Assembly: GCA_026707445.1 (NCBI GenBank)
Contig: JAPOWV010000012.1
Location: 1 to 41,928, forward strand
DNA: 41,928 nt
Direction: 5' to 3'
Source: Gammaproteobacteria bacterium
GTDB taxonomy: Bacteria > Pseudomonadota > Gammaproteobacteria > Steroidobacterales > Foliamicaceae
Shown here: piece after piece, positions 29,967 through 41,928 of the stretch
Layout: each line of letters opens with the position of its first letter
Numbering within the stretch: position 1 is the stretch's first letter
Notes under the pieces: model-generated
Databases searched by the model: none
What the model was told of the DNA's origin: nothing
The model's input: only the letters and a program-made list of their open reading frames with translations
Position numbers and translations under genes: made by a program

Positions 29967-31907
29967 ATGAGCAAGATAATCGGAATCGATCTGGGGACCA
30001 CCAATTCCTGCGTGGCCGTCATGGACGGCAAGCAGGGCAGGGTCATTGAGAATTCCGAAGGTGACCGTACCACGCCTTCGATCGTCGCTTTCGCCAAGGA
30101 CGACCAGGTCCTGGTGGGCCAATCCGCCAAGCGCCAGGCCATCACCAATCCCACCAACACGCTGTACGCGATCAAGCGTCTGATCGGGCGCAGGTTCAAG
30201 GACAGCGTCGTGCAGCGCGATGCCGAGATGGTGCCGTACAAGCTGGTGGAATCGGACAACGGCGACGCCTGGGTGGAGGTCAAGGGGCGCAAGATCGCGC
30301 CGCCCGAGATTTCCGCGCGCGTGCTGCAGAAGATGAAGAAGACCGCCGAGGATTTCCTGGGCGAGGATGTGACCGAGGCCGTGATTACGGTTCCGGCCTA
30401 TTTCAACGACTCCCAGCGTCAGGCCACCAAGGACGCCGGCAAGATCGCCGGGCTCGAGGTCAAGCGCATCATCAACGAGCCCACCGCGGCCGCCCTGGCC
30501 TACGGCATGGGCCAGCAGCGCGGCGACCGCAAGATCGCCGTCTACGACCTGGGTGGCGGCACCTTCGATATCTCCATCATCGAGATCGCCGAGATCGACG
30601 GCGAGACGCAGTTCGAGGTGCTGGCCACCAACGGCGACACCTTCCTGGGCGGAGAGGACTTCGACAACCGGCTGATCGACTACCTCGCCGGCGAGTTCGA
30701 GAAGGAACAGGGCGTGGACATCCGCAAGGACCCGCTGGCGATGCAGCGCCTGAAGGAGGCCGCGGAGAAGGCCAAGATCGAACTGTCCACGCAGCAGCAA
30801 ACGGAAATCAACCTGCCGTTCATCACTGCCGACGCGGACGGTCCCAAGCACCTGAACATCCGCGTCACCCGCGCCAAGCTCGAGGCCCTGGTGGAGGACC
30901 TCATCGCCCGCACGATCGAGCCCTGCCGCACGGCGCTGTCCGACGCCGGCCTGTCCGTGGGCGACATCAACGACGTGATCCTGGTGGGCGGGCAGATCCG
31001 CATGCCCAAGGTCCAGGAGGCGGTGCGCGACTTCTTCGGCCGCGATCCGCGCAAGGACGTGAATCCCGACGAGGCCGTGGCGCTGGGCGCCGCCATCCAG
31101 GCCGGCGTCCTTTCCGGGAGCGTCAAGGACGTATTGCTCCTCGACGTGACCCCGCTGTCCCTGGGCATCGAGACGCTGGGGCAGGTCATGACCCGTCTGA
31201 TCGACAAGAACACGACGATTCCGACCCGCGCCAACCAGGTGTTCTCGACCGCCGAGGACGGCCAGTCCGCGGTGACGATCCACGTGCTGCAGGGCGAGCG
31301 GCAGCGGGCCGCGGACAACAAGTCGCTGGGACGCTTCGACCTCACCGACATTCCGCCGGCGCCGCGCGGCGTGCCGCAGATCGAGGTGACCTTCGATATC
31401 GACGCCAACGGCATCCTGAACGTGTCGGCCAAGGACAAGGCCACCGGTCGCGAGCAGAAGATCGTGATCAAGGCCTCCAGCGGGCTGTCCGACAAGGAGA
31501 TCGACCAGATGGTCCAGGAAGCCGAGATGCATGCCGAGGAGGACCGCAAGTTCCGCGAACTGGTGGACGTGCGCAACCAGGCCGACGGGCTGGTGCACTC
31601 CAGCGAGAAGGCGCTGTCCGACCTGGGCGAAAAGGTGCAGCCGGACGAGCGGGCCGCCATCGAATCGGCTGTCGCCGATCTGAAGACGGCGCTCCAGGGC
31701 GACGACAAGTCGGTGATCGAAGCCAAGAGCCGGGCGCTGTCCGAGGCGGCGGCGGGCCTTGCCCAGCGCGTCTACCAGGAGCAGGCGGAGGCCGAGCAGC
31801 GCGGCGAAGGCGCGGAACCGGAAATGGACTCCGGCGGCGATGACGCCGACGTCACCGACGCCGAGTTCGAGGACGTTACGCCGGACGACCAGAAGAAGTC
31901 CGCCTGA
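29967..31907 (+). CDS. dnaK: Chaperone DnaK (Hsp70)
   Basis: This 646-residue chaperone carries all Hsp70 signatures: [17 protein letters not shown] at the N-terminus, [33 protein letters not shown] and the linker-substrate domain start [17 protein letters not shown]. The acidic C-terminus ends [17 protein letters not shown]. The family's usual GGxTRMP reads GGQIRMP here. The GGAGAA ribosome site is seven bases before the ATG. It works with GrpE and DnaJ encoded on either side. Long inverted repeats lie in both flanking spacers, and a sigma-32-like promoter lies upstream. Confidence 0.98.
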   Translation: MSKIIGIDLGTTNSCVAVMDGKQGRVIENSEGDRTTPSIVAFAKDDQVLVGQSAKRQAITNPTNTLYAIKRLIGRRFKDSVVQRDAEMVPYKLVESDNGDAWVEVKGRKIAPPEISARVLQKMKKTAEDFLGEDVTEAVITVPAYFNDSQRQATKDAGKIAGLEVKRIINEPTAAALAYGMGQQRGDRKIAVYDLGGGTFDISIIEIAEIDGETQFEVLATNGDTFLGGEDFDNRLIDYLAGEFEKEQGVDIRKDPLAMQRLKEAAEKAKIELSTQQQTEINLPFITADADGPKHLNIRVTRAKLEALVEDLIARTIEPCRTALSDAGLSVGDINDVILVGGQIRMPKVQEAVRDFFGRDPRKDVNPDEAVALGAAIQAGVLSGSVKDVLLLDVTPLSLGIETLGQVMTRLIDKNTTIPTRANQVFSTAEDGQSAVTIHVLQGERQRAADNKSLGRFDLTDIPPAPRGVPQIEVTFDIDANGILNVSAKDKATGREQKIVIKASSGLSDKEIDQMVQEAEMHAEEDRKFRELVDVRNQADGLVHSSEKALSDLGEKVQPDERAAIESAVADLKTALQGDDKSVIEAKSRALSEAAAGLAQRVYQEQAEAEQRGEGAEPEMDSGGDDADVTDAEFEDVTPDDQKKSA

Positions 31908-31924
31908 TCGCAACGCCCACCGTA

Positions 31925-32034
31925 GCCTTGTCTTCCTACCCCCTCTTCCGGGAGTTTGTGAGCCAGGGATGGCGGAACAAAGCTCCATGGATGGATTTAT
32001 GCGTCTCCCGGAAGAGGGGGTAGGAAGACAAGGC
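31925..32034. repeat. Perfect 30-bp inverted repeat between dnaK and dnaJ
   Basis: The arm at 31925-31954 (begins GCCTTGTCTTCCTACC, ends CTTCCGGGAG) is the exact reverse complement of 32005-32034. The 50-base centre contains the near-copies CCAGGGATGG and CCATGGATGG and a 4-bp stem GAGC/GCTC. It begins 17 bases after the dnaK stop and ends 30 bases before dnaJ. There is no T-run. Arms this long and perfect imply recent origin, gene conversion or selection on RNA structure; similar palindromes may be interspersed elsewhere in the genome. Confidence 0.88.
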
Positions 32035-32064
32035 GGGATCGAAGCGCCCCGGGGAGTAACCTGA

Positions 32065-33192
32065 ATGGCCGAGCGGGACTACTACGAAGTCCTCGGCGTG
32101 GACCGCAACGCGTCGGAAGCGGATGTCAAGAAGGCATTCCGGCGCCTGGCCATGCGCTATCACCCGGACCGCAATCCCGACCAGAGCGAAGAAGCCGCCA
32201 ATCGCTTCAAGGAGGCCAAGCGCGCCTACGAGATCCTGAGCGACGAGCAGAAGCGCGCCGCCTACGATCAGTTCGGCCATGCCGGCGTCGAAGCTGGCGC
32301 CGGCGCGGGCGCATCCTCAGATCCTTTCAACACGATTTTCGGCGACATCTTCGGCGAAGTGTTCGGCGGTCGCCGCGGCGGCGGCCAGCAGTCCCGCCGC
32401 GGCGCCAACCTGCGCTACCGGCTGGACCTGGACTTTACCCAGGCCATATTCGGCGCCGATGTGCGGATCACCATTCCGCGAACGGTGGCCTGTGCCACCT
32501 GTTCCGGCTCCGGGGCCCGCCCGGGGACCGGATTGAGCACCTGCGGTCGCTGCGGAGGCGCCGGGCAGACCCAGGTCCGGCAGGGAATCTTTTCCATCCG
32601 GCAGACCTGCGGCGCATGCGGCGGCGAGGGGCGCGTCGTGTCCGATCCCTGCAGGGACTGCTCCGGCAACGGCGCGGTGCGCAAGAGCGAGGAGATTTCG
32701 CTCAAGGTGCCGCCGGGCGTGGACACGGGCGACCGTTCCCGCGTGCGCGGCAAGGGCAATGCCGGGAAACGCGGCGGCCCGGCCGGCGACCTGCTGGTGG
32801 AAATGAATGTCCGGCCGCATCCCGTCTTCGAGCGGGACGGGGCCAATCTCCACTGCCGCTTTCCATTAAGCTTTACCACCGCTGCCCTGGGTGGAGAGGT
32901 GGAAGTGCAGACACTGACCGGAAACGTGAAACTGAAGATTCCCGCCGGCACCCAATCCGGGCGCACCTTCCGCCTGCGCAATCGCGGCGTCAAGCCCGCC
33001 CGAGGCGGACGCAAGGGGGATCTCTTCTGCCATATCGAAGTGGAAACGCCCGTGGGGCTGAACGGCGCGCAGAAGCGGCTGCTCAAGGAGTTTGCCCGGG
33101 AGCTTGAGAGCCAGGGCGACCGCCAGCAGCCCCGCCGGGCGCGCTGGCTCGAGTGGGCGCGGGGCAAGGGAAGCGAGCGGCGCGCATCATGA
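32065..33192 (+). CDS. dnaJ: Chaperone DnaJ (Hsp40)
   Basis: This 375-residue type I Hsp40 has a J-domain ([19 protein letters not shown] with HPD in [10 protein letters not shown]) and a short Gly-rich linker ([19 protein letters not shown]). Four zinc-finger repeats follow ([32 protein letters not shown]), then the substrate-binding C-terminal domains. It stimulates DnaK ATPase and delivers substrates. Its 3' end overlaps dapB as ATGA, so amino-acid biosynthesis genes are coupled to the chaperone transcript. Confidence 0.97.
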   Translation: MAERDYYEVLGVDRNASEADVKKAFRRLAMRYHPDRNPDQSEEAANRFKEAKRAYEILSDEQKRAAYDQFGHAGVEAGAGAGASSDPFNTIFGDIFGEVFGGRRGGGQQSRRGANLRYRLDLDFTQAIFGADVRITIPRTVACATCSGSGARPGTGLSTCGRCGGAGQTQVRQGIFSIRQTCGACGGEGRVVSDPCRDCSGNGAVRKSEEISLKVPPGVDTGDRSRVRGKGNAGKRGGPAGDLLVEMNVRPHPVFERDGANLHCRFPLSFTTAALGGEVEVQTLTGNVKLKIPAGTQSGRTFRLRNRGVKPARGGRKGDLFCHIEVETPVGLNGAQKRLLKEFARELESQGDRQQPRRARWLEWARGKGSERRAS

Positions 33193-34007
33193 AGATCAGC
33201 CTGCTGGGAGCCAGCGGCCGCATGGGCCGCGAACTGATGGCGCGGGTGGCCGCGGCCGGCGACCTGGAGCTTGCGGGCGCCCTGGCGGCGCCCGACGATG
33301 CCTGGATCGGGCAGGACGCCGGGCTGGCCGCAAACCTTCCCGCCGCCGGCGTCAAGGTCACGGCTTCGCCTGCGGAAAGCGTGGCCGGCGCCGATGTGGC
33401 GGTCGATTTTTCCTCCGCTGCCGTGACCGCGGAGATCGCGTCGGCATGCGCCGAAGCCGGCTGCGCGCTGGTGGAGGGCGTGACCGGAATAGGCGAGGCG
33501 GGCCAGGCGGCCCTGGAACAGGCGGCCGGGCGCATCGCCGTCTTGCAGGCCAGCAACATGAGCCTGGGCGTGTACGTGCTGAACGAACTGCTCAAGGTGG
33601 CGGCGGGGCAGCTCGGTGAGGACTATGACCTCGAAATCGTCGAGACCCACCATCGCGGCAAGGCCGATGCTCCGTCGGGGACCGCGCTGCAACTCGGCAG
33701 GACGGCCGCCGCGGCGCGCGGTAGGGAGTTCTCCGAGGTTGCCGTATTCCAGCGCCACGGTCAGACCGGCGAGCGGGAGAAGGGCTCCATAGGGTTCAGC
33801 GCGGTCCGCGGAGGGGGTTATTCCGGCAATCATTCCGTGTTGCTGGCCGGCAACGAGGAAGTGCTGGAGTTGCGGCACCAGAGCCTGAGCCGCGGCGTAT
33901 TCGCCGCCGGAGCGCTGCGCGCCGCGCGCTGGCTTGCCGGGCGCCCGCCCGGATTGTACGATTTGTCTTCCGTAATGGAATCTTCCACGACGGCTACTTC
34001 CGGGTGA
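33189..34007 (+). CDS. dapB: 4-hydroxy-tetrahydrodipicolinate reductase
   Basis: This 272-residue enzyme of lysine/diaminopimelate synthesis reduces the product of DapA using NAD(P)H. The nucleotide-binding motif is [15 protein letters not shown]; the catalytic region is [21 protein letters not shown], with the His-His pair and Lys; [19 protein letters not shown] text (here [19 protein letters not shown]) follows. ATG 33189 overlaps the dnaJ stop. The 3' end overlaps carA as GTGA. The order dnaJ-dapB-carA-carB-greA is conserved in pseudomonads. Confidence 0.96.
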   Translation: MKISLLGASGRMGRELMARVAAAGDLELAGALAAPDDAWIGQDAGLAANLPAAGVKVTASPAESVAGADVAVDFSSAAVTAEIASACAEAGCALVEGVTGIGEAGQAALEQAAGRIAVLQASNMSLGVYVLNELLKVAAGQLGEDYDLEIVETHHRGKADAPSGTALQLGRTAAAARGREFSEVAVFQRHGQTGEREKGSIGFSAVRGGGYSGNHSVLLAGNEEVLELRHQSLSRGVFAAGALRAARWLAGRPPGLYDLSSVMESSTTATSG

Positions 34008-35128
34008 CTCCCGCGGTGCTAGCCCTGGCGGGCGGGGCCGTGTTCCGTGGCTGGTCGATCGGCGCCGATGGCGAGACCCAGGGCGAGGTGGTGTTCAACA
34101 CCGCCATGACCGGCTACCAGGAAATCCTCACCGACCCATCCTATTGCCGCCAGATCGTCACGCTCACGGTGCCCCACGTGGGCAACACCGGCGCAAACCG
34201 GGAAGACTACGAGTCCGACCGGGTCTATGCGGCGGGTCTGATCATCCGCGACCTGCCGGTAGTCGAAAGCAACTGGCGCAAGGACACGCCGTTCACGGAT
34301 TTCCTGCGCGATGAGGGTACGGTCGCTATCGCCGGAATCGATACCCGGCGGCTGACACGCATCCTTAGGGAAGAGGGCGCGCAGCAGGGCTGCATCCTCA
34401 CCGGCACGGACCGGTCCGACGAGGCGCTGGCTTTGGCCCGCGCCGCGCCGGGCATGGTGGGCATGGACCTGGCGCGCGTCGTGAGCGTCGACTCGGCCTA
34501 TGAATGGCCGGTTGACGCCGCAGGTCTGGAAATAGCGTGGACGGGCGGTGCGGGAGGTTCGAGGTTCGAGCGGATCGTGGCCTACGACTACGGCGTCAAG
34601 CGGAACATTCTCCGCTCGCTGTCCCGCCTGGCCCGGCGCGTGTCCGTGCTGCCCGCCGAGGCGCCGGCAAGCGAGGCCCTTTCGCTCAAGCCGGACGGCA
34701 TTTTCCTGTCAAACGGGCCGGGCGACCCTGAGCCCTGCACCTATGCGATCGAGGCGGTAAAAGAGATTCTGGACACGGGAACGCCCGTCCTGGGCATCTG
34801 CCTGGGACACCAGATCCTGGGGCTCGCCTGCGGCGCGCGCACAATGAAGATGAAATTTGGACACCATGGCGCCAATCATCCTATAGTGGACCTTGAAAGC
34901 GGGGAGGTGGCCATCAGCAGCCAGAACCACGGCTTTGCGGTGGAAGAGGAAAGCCTGCCCGATTGCCTGCGGGCCACGCATCGCTCGCTTTTCGACGGAA
35001 CACTGCAGGGCCTCGCCCATCGCAGCCGTCCCGCCATCGGCTTCCAGGGCCACCCCGAGGCCAGCCCCGGCCCGCATGACCTGGGTTACGCCTTCGAACG
35101 CTTCGCCGGACTGATCAGGACCTCTTGA
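34004..35128 (+). CDS. carA: Carbamoyl-phosphate synthase small subunit
   Basis: This 374-residue glutamine amidotransferase subunit delivers ammonia to CarB for arginine and pyrimidine synthesis. The N-terminal domain has [21 protein letters not shown]. The class I glutaminase domain has [12 protein letters not shown] with the catalytic Cys, [10 protein letters not shown], and [14 protein letters not shown] with the His-Glu pair. It starts with GTG 34004, overlapping the dapB stop as GTGA. The normal carAB leader promoters (ArgR, PurR or PepA sites) have no room here, so expression probably comes from upstream. Confidence 0.97.
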   Translation: MTPAVLALAGGAVFRGWSIGADGETQGEVVFNTAMTGYQEILTDPSYCRQIVTLTVPHVGNTGANREDYESDRVYAAGLIIRDLPVVESNWRKDTPFTDFLRDEGTVAIAGIDTRRLTRILREEGAQQGCILTGTDRSDEALALARAAPGMVGMDLARVVSVDSAYEWPVDAAGLEIAWTGGAGGSRFERIVAYDYGVKRNILRSLSRLARRVSVLPAEAPASEALSLKPDGIFLSNGPGDPEPCTYAIEAVKEILDTGTPVLGICLGHQILGLACGARTMKMKFGHHGANHPIVDLESGEVAISSQNHGFAVEEESLPDCLRATHRSLFDGTLQGLAHRSRPAIGFQGHPEASPGPHDLGYAFERFAGLIRTS

Positions 35129-35132
35129 CCCG

Positions 35133-38350
<3,218 letters not shown>

Positions 38351-38354
<4 letters not shown>

Positions 38355-38827
38355 CCCAGGTACCGATGACACCAGCTGGCGAACAGGCGCTGCGCGAGGA
38401 ATTGAAGCGGCTGCGGAACGAGGACCGTCCGCGCCTGGCGCGCGCCATAGGGGAGGCCCGCGAGCACGGTGACCTGCGCGAGAACGCCGAGTACCACGCG
38501 GCCAAGGAACAGCAGGGACTGGTCGAGGCCCGCATCCGCGATATCGAAGGCCGCCTGGCCCACGCACGGGTGATCGACCTGGATCGCATTCCGCACGACG
38601 GGCGGGTGGTGTTCGGCGTTACCGTGGATCTGAAGAGTCTCGACGGAGGCGGGCAGGTCAGTTACCAGATCGTGGGCGAGGACGAGGCGAGGGTGCGCGA
38701 CGACGCGATTTCATTCGTTTCGCCGATGGCCCGTTCGTTGATCGGCAAGTACGAAGGCGACGAGATATCACTCAGCACGCCGGGAGGTCTTCGAAGCTTC
38801 GAGATCCTGGCCGTGAACTACGAATAA
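38351..38827 (+). CDS. greA: Transcript cleavage factor GreA
   Basis: This 158-residue factor enters the RNA polymerase secondary channel and triggers cleavage of backtracked RNA. The coiled-coil N-terminus has [56 protein letters not shown], including the acidic DLRENAEYH tip. The C-terminal FKBP-like domain ends with [23 protein letters not shown]. It overlaps carB by four bases and is followed by rlmE after four bases. The yhbY gene that often lies between greA and rlmE in this lineage is absent. Confidence 0.97.
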
Positions 38828-38831
38828 GGTC

Positions 38832-39416
38832 ATGATGACGACGGGCGCCTGGGCGGATCACTGGACCCGGCGCGCGCGGGCGGAAGGCTGGCGGTCCCGG
38901 GCCGTATACAAGCTCCGGGAACTCGATCGCCGCGACCGCCTGTTCCGGCGTGGCGGCAGGATCGTCGATCTGGGCGCGGCGCCCGGCGGATGGAGCCAGT
39001 ACGCGGCGCCCAAGGTGGCGCCGGGCGGACGGGTCGTGGCAGTGGACATCGAGCCGATGGAGCCGCTCAAGGGCGTTGAGGTCCTGCAGGCGGATATTGC
39101 CGACCCCGCGGTCATCGCGGATCTGCGGCGGGCCCTGGACGGGCCGGCGGACGCGGTCCTTTCGGACCTGGCTCCGAAGCTGAGCGGCAACCGGGACCGG
39201 GACCAGGCGGCATCCATGGAACTGGCCGACATGGCCCTTGAGGCGGCTCTCGGGCTCTTGCGACCGGGGGGCGTGTTCGTGACCAAGCTCTTCCAGGGCG
39301 CCGGGTTCGAGGAATTCGTCGCGAAGGCCCGCGCCAGCCTGCGCAAGGCGCGGCTTCGCACGCCCGCCGCTTCAAGGAAGTCCAGTCGCGAAACCTACCT
39401 CGTTGGCCGCACCTGA
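38832..39416 (+). CDS. rlmE: 23S rRNA (uridine-2'-O-)-methyltransferase RlmE (FtsJ/RrmJ)
   Basis: This 194-residue SAM-dependent enzyme methylates U2552 in the 23S A loop. The SAM-binding motif is VDLGAAPGGWSQYAA. The K-D-K-E catalytic set is visible as SRAVYKLREL, VLSDLAPKLSG, VFVTKLFQG and SSRETYLVG. ATG 38832 or ATG 38835 may be used; the ribosome site AAGG overlaps the greA stop. In many Gammaproteobacteria rlmE is directly followed by ftsH; here a peroxiredoxin gene lies between them. Confidence 0.97.
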   Translation: MMTTGAWADHWTRRARAEGWRSRAVYKLRELDRRDRLFRRGGRIVDLGAAPGGWSQYAAPKVAPGGRVVAVDIEPMEPLKGVEVLQADIADPAVIADLRRALDGPADAVLSDLAPKLSGNRDRDQAASMELADMALEAALGLLRPGGVFVTKLFQGAGFEEFVAKARASLRKARLRTPAASRKSSRETYLVGRT

Positions 39417-39422
39417 ACGCTA

Positions 39423-39451
39423 CTTGAAGAAGCGCTTTGGCGCCCTCAAAT
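39423..39451 (+). promoter_or_regulatory. Sigma-32-like promoter upstream of the peroxiredoxin-ftsH pair
   Basis: CTTGAAG (39423-39429), 14 bases, then CCTCAAAT (39444-39451), a pattern and spacing very close to the dnaK site in this window. It lies in the 161-base rlmE-peroxiredoxin spacer, 126 bases before the gene. ftsH is a classic sigma-32 gene in E. coli. A separate extended -10-like TTGCTACAAT lies further downstream near 39520, possibly a housekeeping start. Confidence 0.4.
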
Positions 39452-39577
39452 CCTTGTGGAAGAAAAATCCCCCGTACGTATCAGCGTTTTGTCCATGGCG
39501 AGAACACCTGTTTGCTACAATCGGTCGGCTAATACGGACCTCAAAGCAGGGGGCCGTAAACATCAAGGAGGCACGCG

Positions 39578-40237
39578 ATGAGCCTGAGAATCAACGATGT
39601 GGCGCCGGATTTCACGGTCGAGACGACCGAAGGCGCAATTCGTTTCCATGAATGGATCGGCGACGGCTGGGCCATTCTCTTTTCTCACCCCAAGGATTTC
39701 ACGCCGGTGTGTACCACCGAGCTGGGCTATATGGCGGGGCTCATGCCGGAGTTTTCGAAGCGCGACGCCAAGGTCATCGGACTGAGCGTCGACCCGGTCA
39801 GCGATCACAACGAGTGGGTCAAGGACATCGAGGAAACGCAGGGACACGCCGTGACCTATCCGCTGATCGGCGATTCCAACCTTGAGATCGCCAAGCTGTA
39901 CGACATGCTGCCGGCCGGCGCCGGCGACACCTCCGAAGGCCGCACCGCGGTGGACAACCTCACGGTGCGCTCGGTGTTCGTCATCGGCCCGGACAAGCGG
40001 ATCAAGGCCATGCTGACCTATCCCATGAGCACCGGTCGCAACTTCGACGAGGTGCTTCGGCTGCTGGATTCGTGCCAGCTCACGGCGTCGCACCAGGTCG
40101 CGACCCCGGTGAACTGGAAATGGGGCGAGGACGTCATCATCGTGCCCGCGGTCTCGAACGAGCAGGCCAAAGAGAAGTTCCCGAACGGGTGGGAATCGCC
40201 CAAGCCGTATCTGAGGATCGTGCCGCAGCCCGAATGA
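39578..40237 (+). CDS. 1-Cys (Prx6-type) peroxiredoxin
   Basis: This 219-residue peroxidase has the peroxidatic Cys45 in [19 protein letters not shown]. The conserved [15 protein letters not shown] segment follows, and the long C-terminal domain of the Prx6 group has [21 protein letters not shown] further cysteine (LLDSCQL) lies where Prx6/AhpC-TSA homologues such as archaeal Prx also carry one, so a disulfide route is possible. It would reduce hydrogen peroxide and organic peroxides in the cytoplasm. AAGGAGG lies eight bases before the ATG, the strongest ribosome site seen here. It overlaps ftsH as ATGA, so the two are translationally coupled. Confidence 0.95.
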   Translation: MSLRINDVAPDFTVETTEGAIRFHEWIGDGWAILFSHPKDFTPVCTTELGYMAGLMPEFSKRDAKVIGLSVDPVSDHNEWVKDIEETQGHAVTYPLIGDSNLEIAKLYDMLPAGAGDTSEGRTAVDNLTVRSVFVIGPDKRIKAMLTYPMSTGRNFDEVLRLLDSCQLTASHQVATPVNWKWGEDVIIVPAVSNEQAKEKFPNGWESPKPYLRIVPQPE

Positions 40238-41928
40238 ACAAGTTCACCAAGAATATCTTCTTGTGGCTGGTCATAGCGCTGGCCCTGATGATGTTGCTGC
40301 AGCCCCTGAACAACCGGGGCACTCAGGCCGAGGAGATCAATTTCTCGCAGTTCCTTGAACTGGTGGGCAACGGCGGGATCAAGGAAGTCGAAATCCTTGA
40401 AGACCGCACGATTCGCGGTGAACAGGTCGGCGGGCAGAAATTCGTGACCTACAGCCCGCCCTCCACCGACAATTCCGAACTGGTCCGCGATCTCACCGCG
40501 AGCGGCGCGGAGGTGCATTCGCCCAAACCGAAGTCGGAGAGCGCCTGGCTCTCGTTCCTGCTCAACCTGCTGCCGTTCCTGCTGCTGATCGGCATCTGGC
40601 TGTATTTCATGCGCCAGATGCAGGGCGGCGTAGGCGGCCGTGGCGGAGCCATGTCCTTCGGCCGCAGCCGCGCCCGCCTGCTCAACCCGGACCAGACTCC
40701 CGTGACTTTCGAGGACGTCGCCGGCATCGAGGAGGCCAAGGAGGAAGTTGCCGAGGTCGTCGAGTTTCTCAAGGACCCGTCGAAGTTTCAGCGGCTGGGC
40801 GGAAAGATCCCCAAGGGCGTGCTCATGGTCGGCCCGCCCGGCACCGGCAAGACCTTGCTGGCGCGCGCGATCGCCGGCGAGGCCGAGGCGCCGTTCTTCA
40901 CCATTTCCGGCTCGGATTTCGTCGAGATGTTCGTGGGGGTGGGCGCCTCCAGAGTGCGTGACATGTTCGAGCAGGCCAAGAAACAGGCGCCCTGCATCAT
41001 CTTCATCGACGAGATCGACGCGGTGGGGCGCCACCGGGGCGCCGGACTGGGCGGCGGCCACGACGAGCGCGAGCAGACGCTGAACCAGCTCCTGGTGGAG
41101 ATGGACGGGTTCGCCGGCAGCGAGGGCATCATCGTCATCGCCGCTACCAACCGCCCGGACGTGCTGGATCCGGCGCTGCTGCGCCCGGGACGCTTCGACC
41201 GCCAGGTGGTGGTGCCGTTGCCGGACATTCGCGGCCGTGAGCTGATTCTCAAGGTGCACATGCGCAAGGTGCCCGTGCACGACAGTGTTTCCGCCAGCAC
41301 GCTGGCGCGTGGTACGCCCGGTTTCTCCGGCGCCGACCTCGCCAACCTCGTCAACGAGGCGGCCCTGCTGGCCGGACGGGTCGGGAACAAGTCCGTGACC
41401 ATGGAGGAGTTCGAGAAGGCCAAGGACAAGATCCTGATGGGCACCGAACGCAAGTCCATGGTGATGAGCCCCGAGGAGCGCAAGCTCACCGCCTATCACG
41501 AATCCGGGCATGCCATCGTGGGCCTGAACGTGCCCGAGCACGACCCGGTTCACAAGGTGACGATCATTCCACGCGGCCGCGCGCTGGGCGTGACGATGTT
41601 CCTGCCGGAAGTCGACCGCCACAGCCATTCGAAGCAGCGCCTGATCAGCCAGATCACCAGCCTGTTCGGCGGACGCGTGGCCGAGGAGCTGGTGTTCGGC
41701 AAGGACGCGGTGACCACCGGGGCCGCCAACGATATCGAACGCGCCACCGCGATCGCGCGCAACATGGTCACCAAGTGGGGCCTGTCCAGCCGCCTGGGTC
41801 CCCTGACCTACAGCGAAGAGGACGGCGAGGTCTTTCTGGGCCGCACGGTCACCCAGCACAAGCAGGTGTCCGACGCCACGGTGCACGCGATCGACAAGGA
41901 GGTGCGCGGGATCATCGACACCGCCTAT
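40234..41928 (+). CDS. ftsH: ATP-dependent zinc metalloprotease FtsH (5' 565 codons, runs off the window)
   Basis: The open frame starts at ATG 40234 inside the peroxiredoxin stop and continues to the window end, so the last ~70-80 codons are missing. Two membrane helices (residues ~7-23 and ~104-126) frame a short periplasmic domain. The AAA module has Walker A GPPGTGKT (200-207), the pore motif [12 protein letters not shown], Walker [16 protein letters not shown] and the second-region homology [20 protein letters not shown]. The protease domain has the zinc motif HESGH. It degrades unassembled membrane proteins and, in E. coli, sigma-32 and LpxC. Those targets are family knowledge. Confidence 0.97.
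   Translation, partial: MNKFTKNIFLWLVIALALMMLLQPLNNRGTQAEEINFSQFLELVGNGGIKEVEILEDRTIRGEQVGGQKFVTYSPPSTDNSELVRDLTASGAEVHSPKPKSESAWLSFLLNLLPFLLLIGIWLYFMRQMQGGVGGRGGAMSFGRSRARLLNPDQTPVTFEDVAGIEEAKEEVAEVVEFLKDPSKFQRLGGKIPKGVLMVGPPGTGKTLLARAIAGEAEAPFFTISGSDFVEMFVGVGASRVRDMFEQAKKQAPCIIFIDEIDAVGRHRGAGLGGGHDEREQTLNQLLVEMDGFAGSEGIIVIAATNRPDVLDPALLRPGRFDRQVVVPLPDIRGRELILKVHMRKVPVHDSVSASTLARGTPGFSGADLANLVNEAALLAGRVGNKSVTMEEFEKAKDKILMGTERKSMVMSPEERKLTAYHESGHAIVGLNVPEHDPVHKVTIIPRGRALGVTMFLPEVDRHSHSKQRLISQITSLFGGRVAEELVFGKDAVTTGAANDIERATAIARNMVTKWGLSSRLGPLTYSEEDGEVFLGRTVTQHKQVSDATVHAIDKEVRGIIDTAY

Noticed and set aside
29865..31988. A 707-codon antisense frame over dnaK
   Set aside because: Shadow of dnaK; no motif and it would cross both palindromes.
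40018..41886. A 622-codon antisense frame over ftsH
   Set aside because: Shadow frame. The real gene is the plus-strand ftsH, which has no stop inside the window.

Overview
The window reads as a high-GC gammaproteobacterial chromosome, probably an environmental or marine lineage. The right half has the conserved gene order also seen around Pseudomonas and Xanthomonas dnaK: smpB, ratA-ratB, bamE, fur, recN, nadK, grpE-dnaK-dnaJ, dapB-carA-carB-greA, rlmE, ftsH. Genes are tightly packed, with many 1-8 base overlaps (ATGA, GTGA, TAATG). No stretch over 300 bases lacks a gene. No rRNA, tRNA, CRISPR array or insertion sequence was recognised. The species cannot be named from the sequence alone.

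Left part (1-13.7 kb), envelope and accessory functions: the tail of an outer-membrane barrel protein, a membrane-anchored alpha/beta hydrolase and a TonB-dependent receptor. A minus-strand operon follows, encoding TolC, a PAS-coiled coil-membrane fusion protein, a MacB-like ATPase, a MacB-like permease and an ArsC-type reductase. Next are a small cysteine-rich secreted protein and a plus-strand operon of a secreted alpha/beta hydrolase, two duplicated amidohydrolases and a lipoprotein.

Middle (13.7-24.4 kb): a short accessory patch holds a DUF4143-type AAA ATPase, a truncated PD-(D/E)xK restriction-like gene and a possible decayed HNH gene. Beside it lies the most unusual unit of the window, three translationally coupled genes: an NCS2 purine-type permease with a degenerate RsbW/HATPase-like tail, an RND periplasmic adaptor, and an RND pump of 1524 residues. 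The last ~400 residues of the pump resemble the adenylyltransferase half of GlnE, with the catalytic acidic residues replaced.

Right part (24.4-41.9 kb), housekeeping: minus-strand nadK-recN-fur-bamE, then the plus-strand chaperone cluster and biosynthetic genes. The two spacers flanking dnaK each hold a long perfect inverted repeat (21 and 30 bp arms). Three sigma-32-like promoters are readable by eye, upstream of grpE, dnaK and a 1-Cys peroxiredoxin gene that is coupled to ftsH. The window ends inside ftsH.
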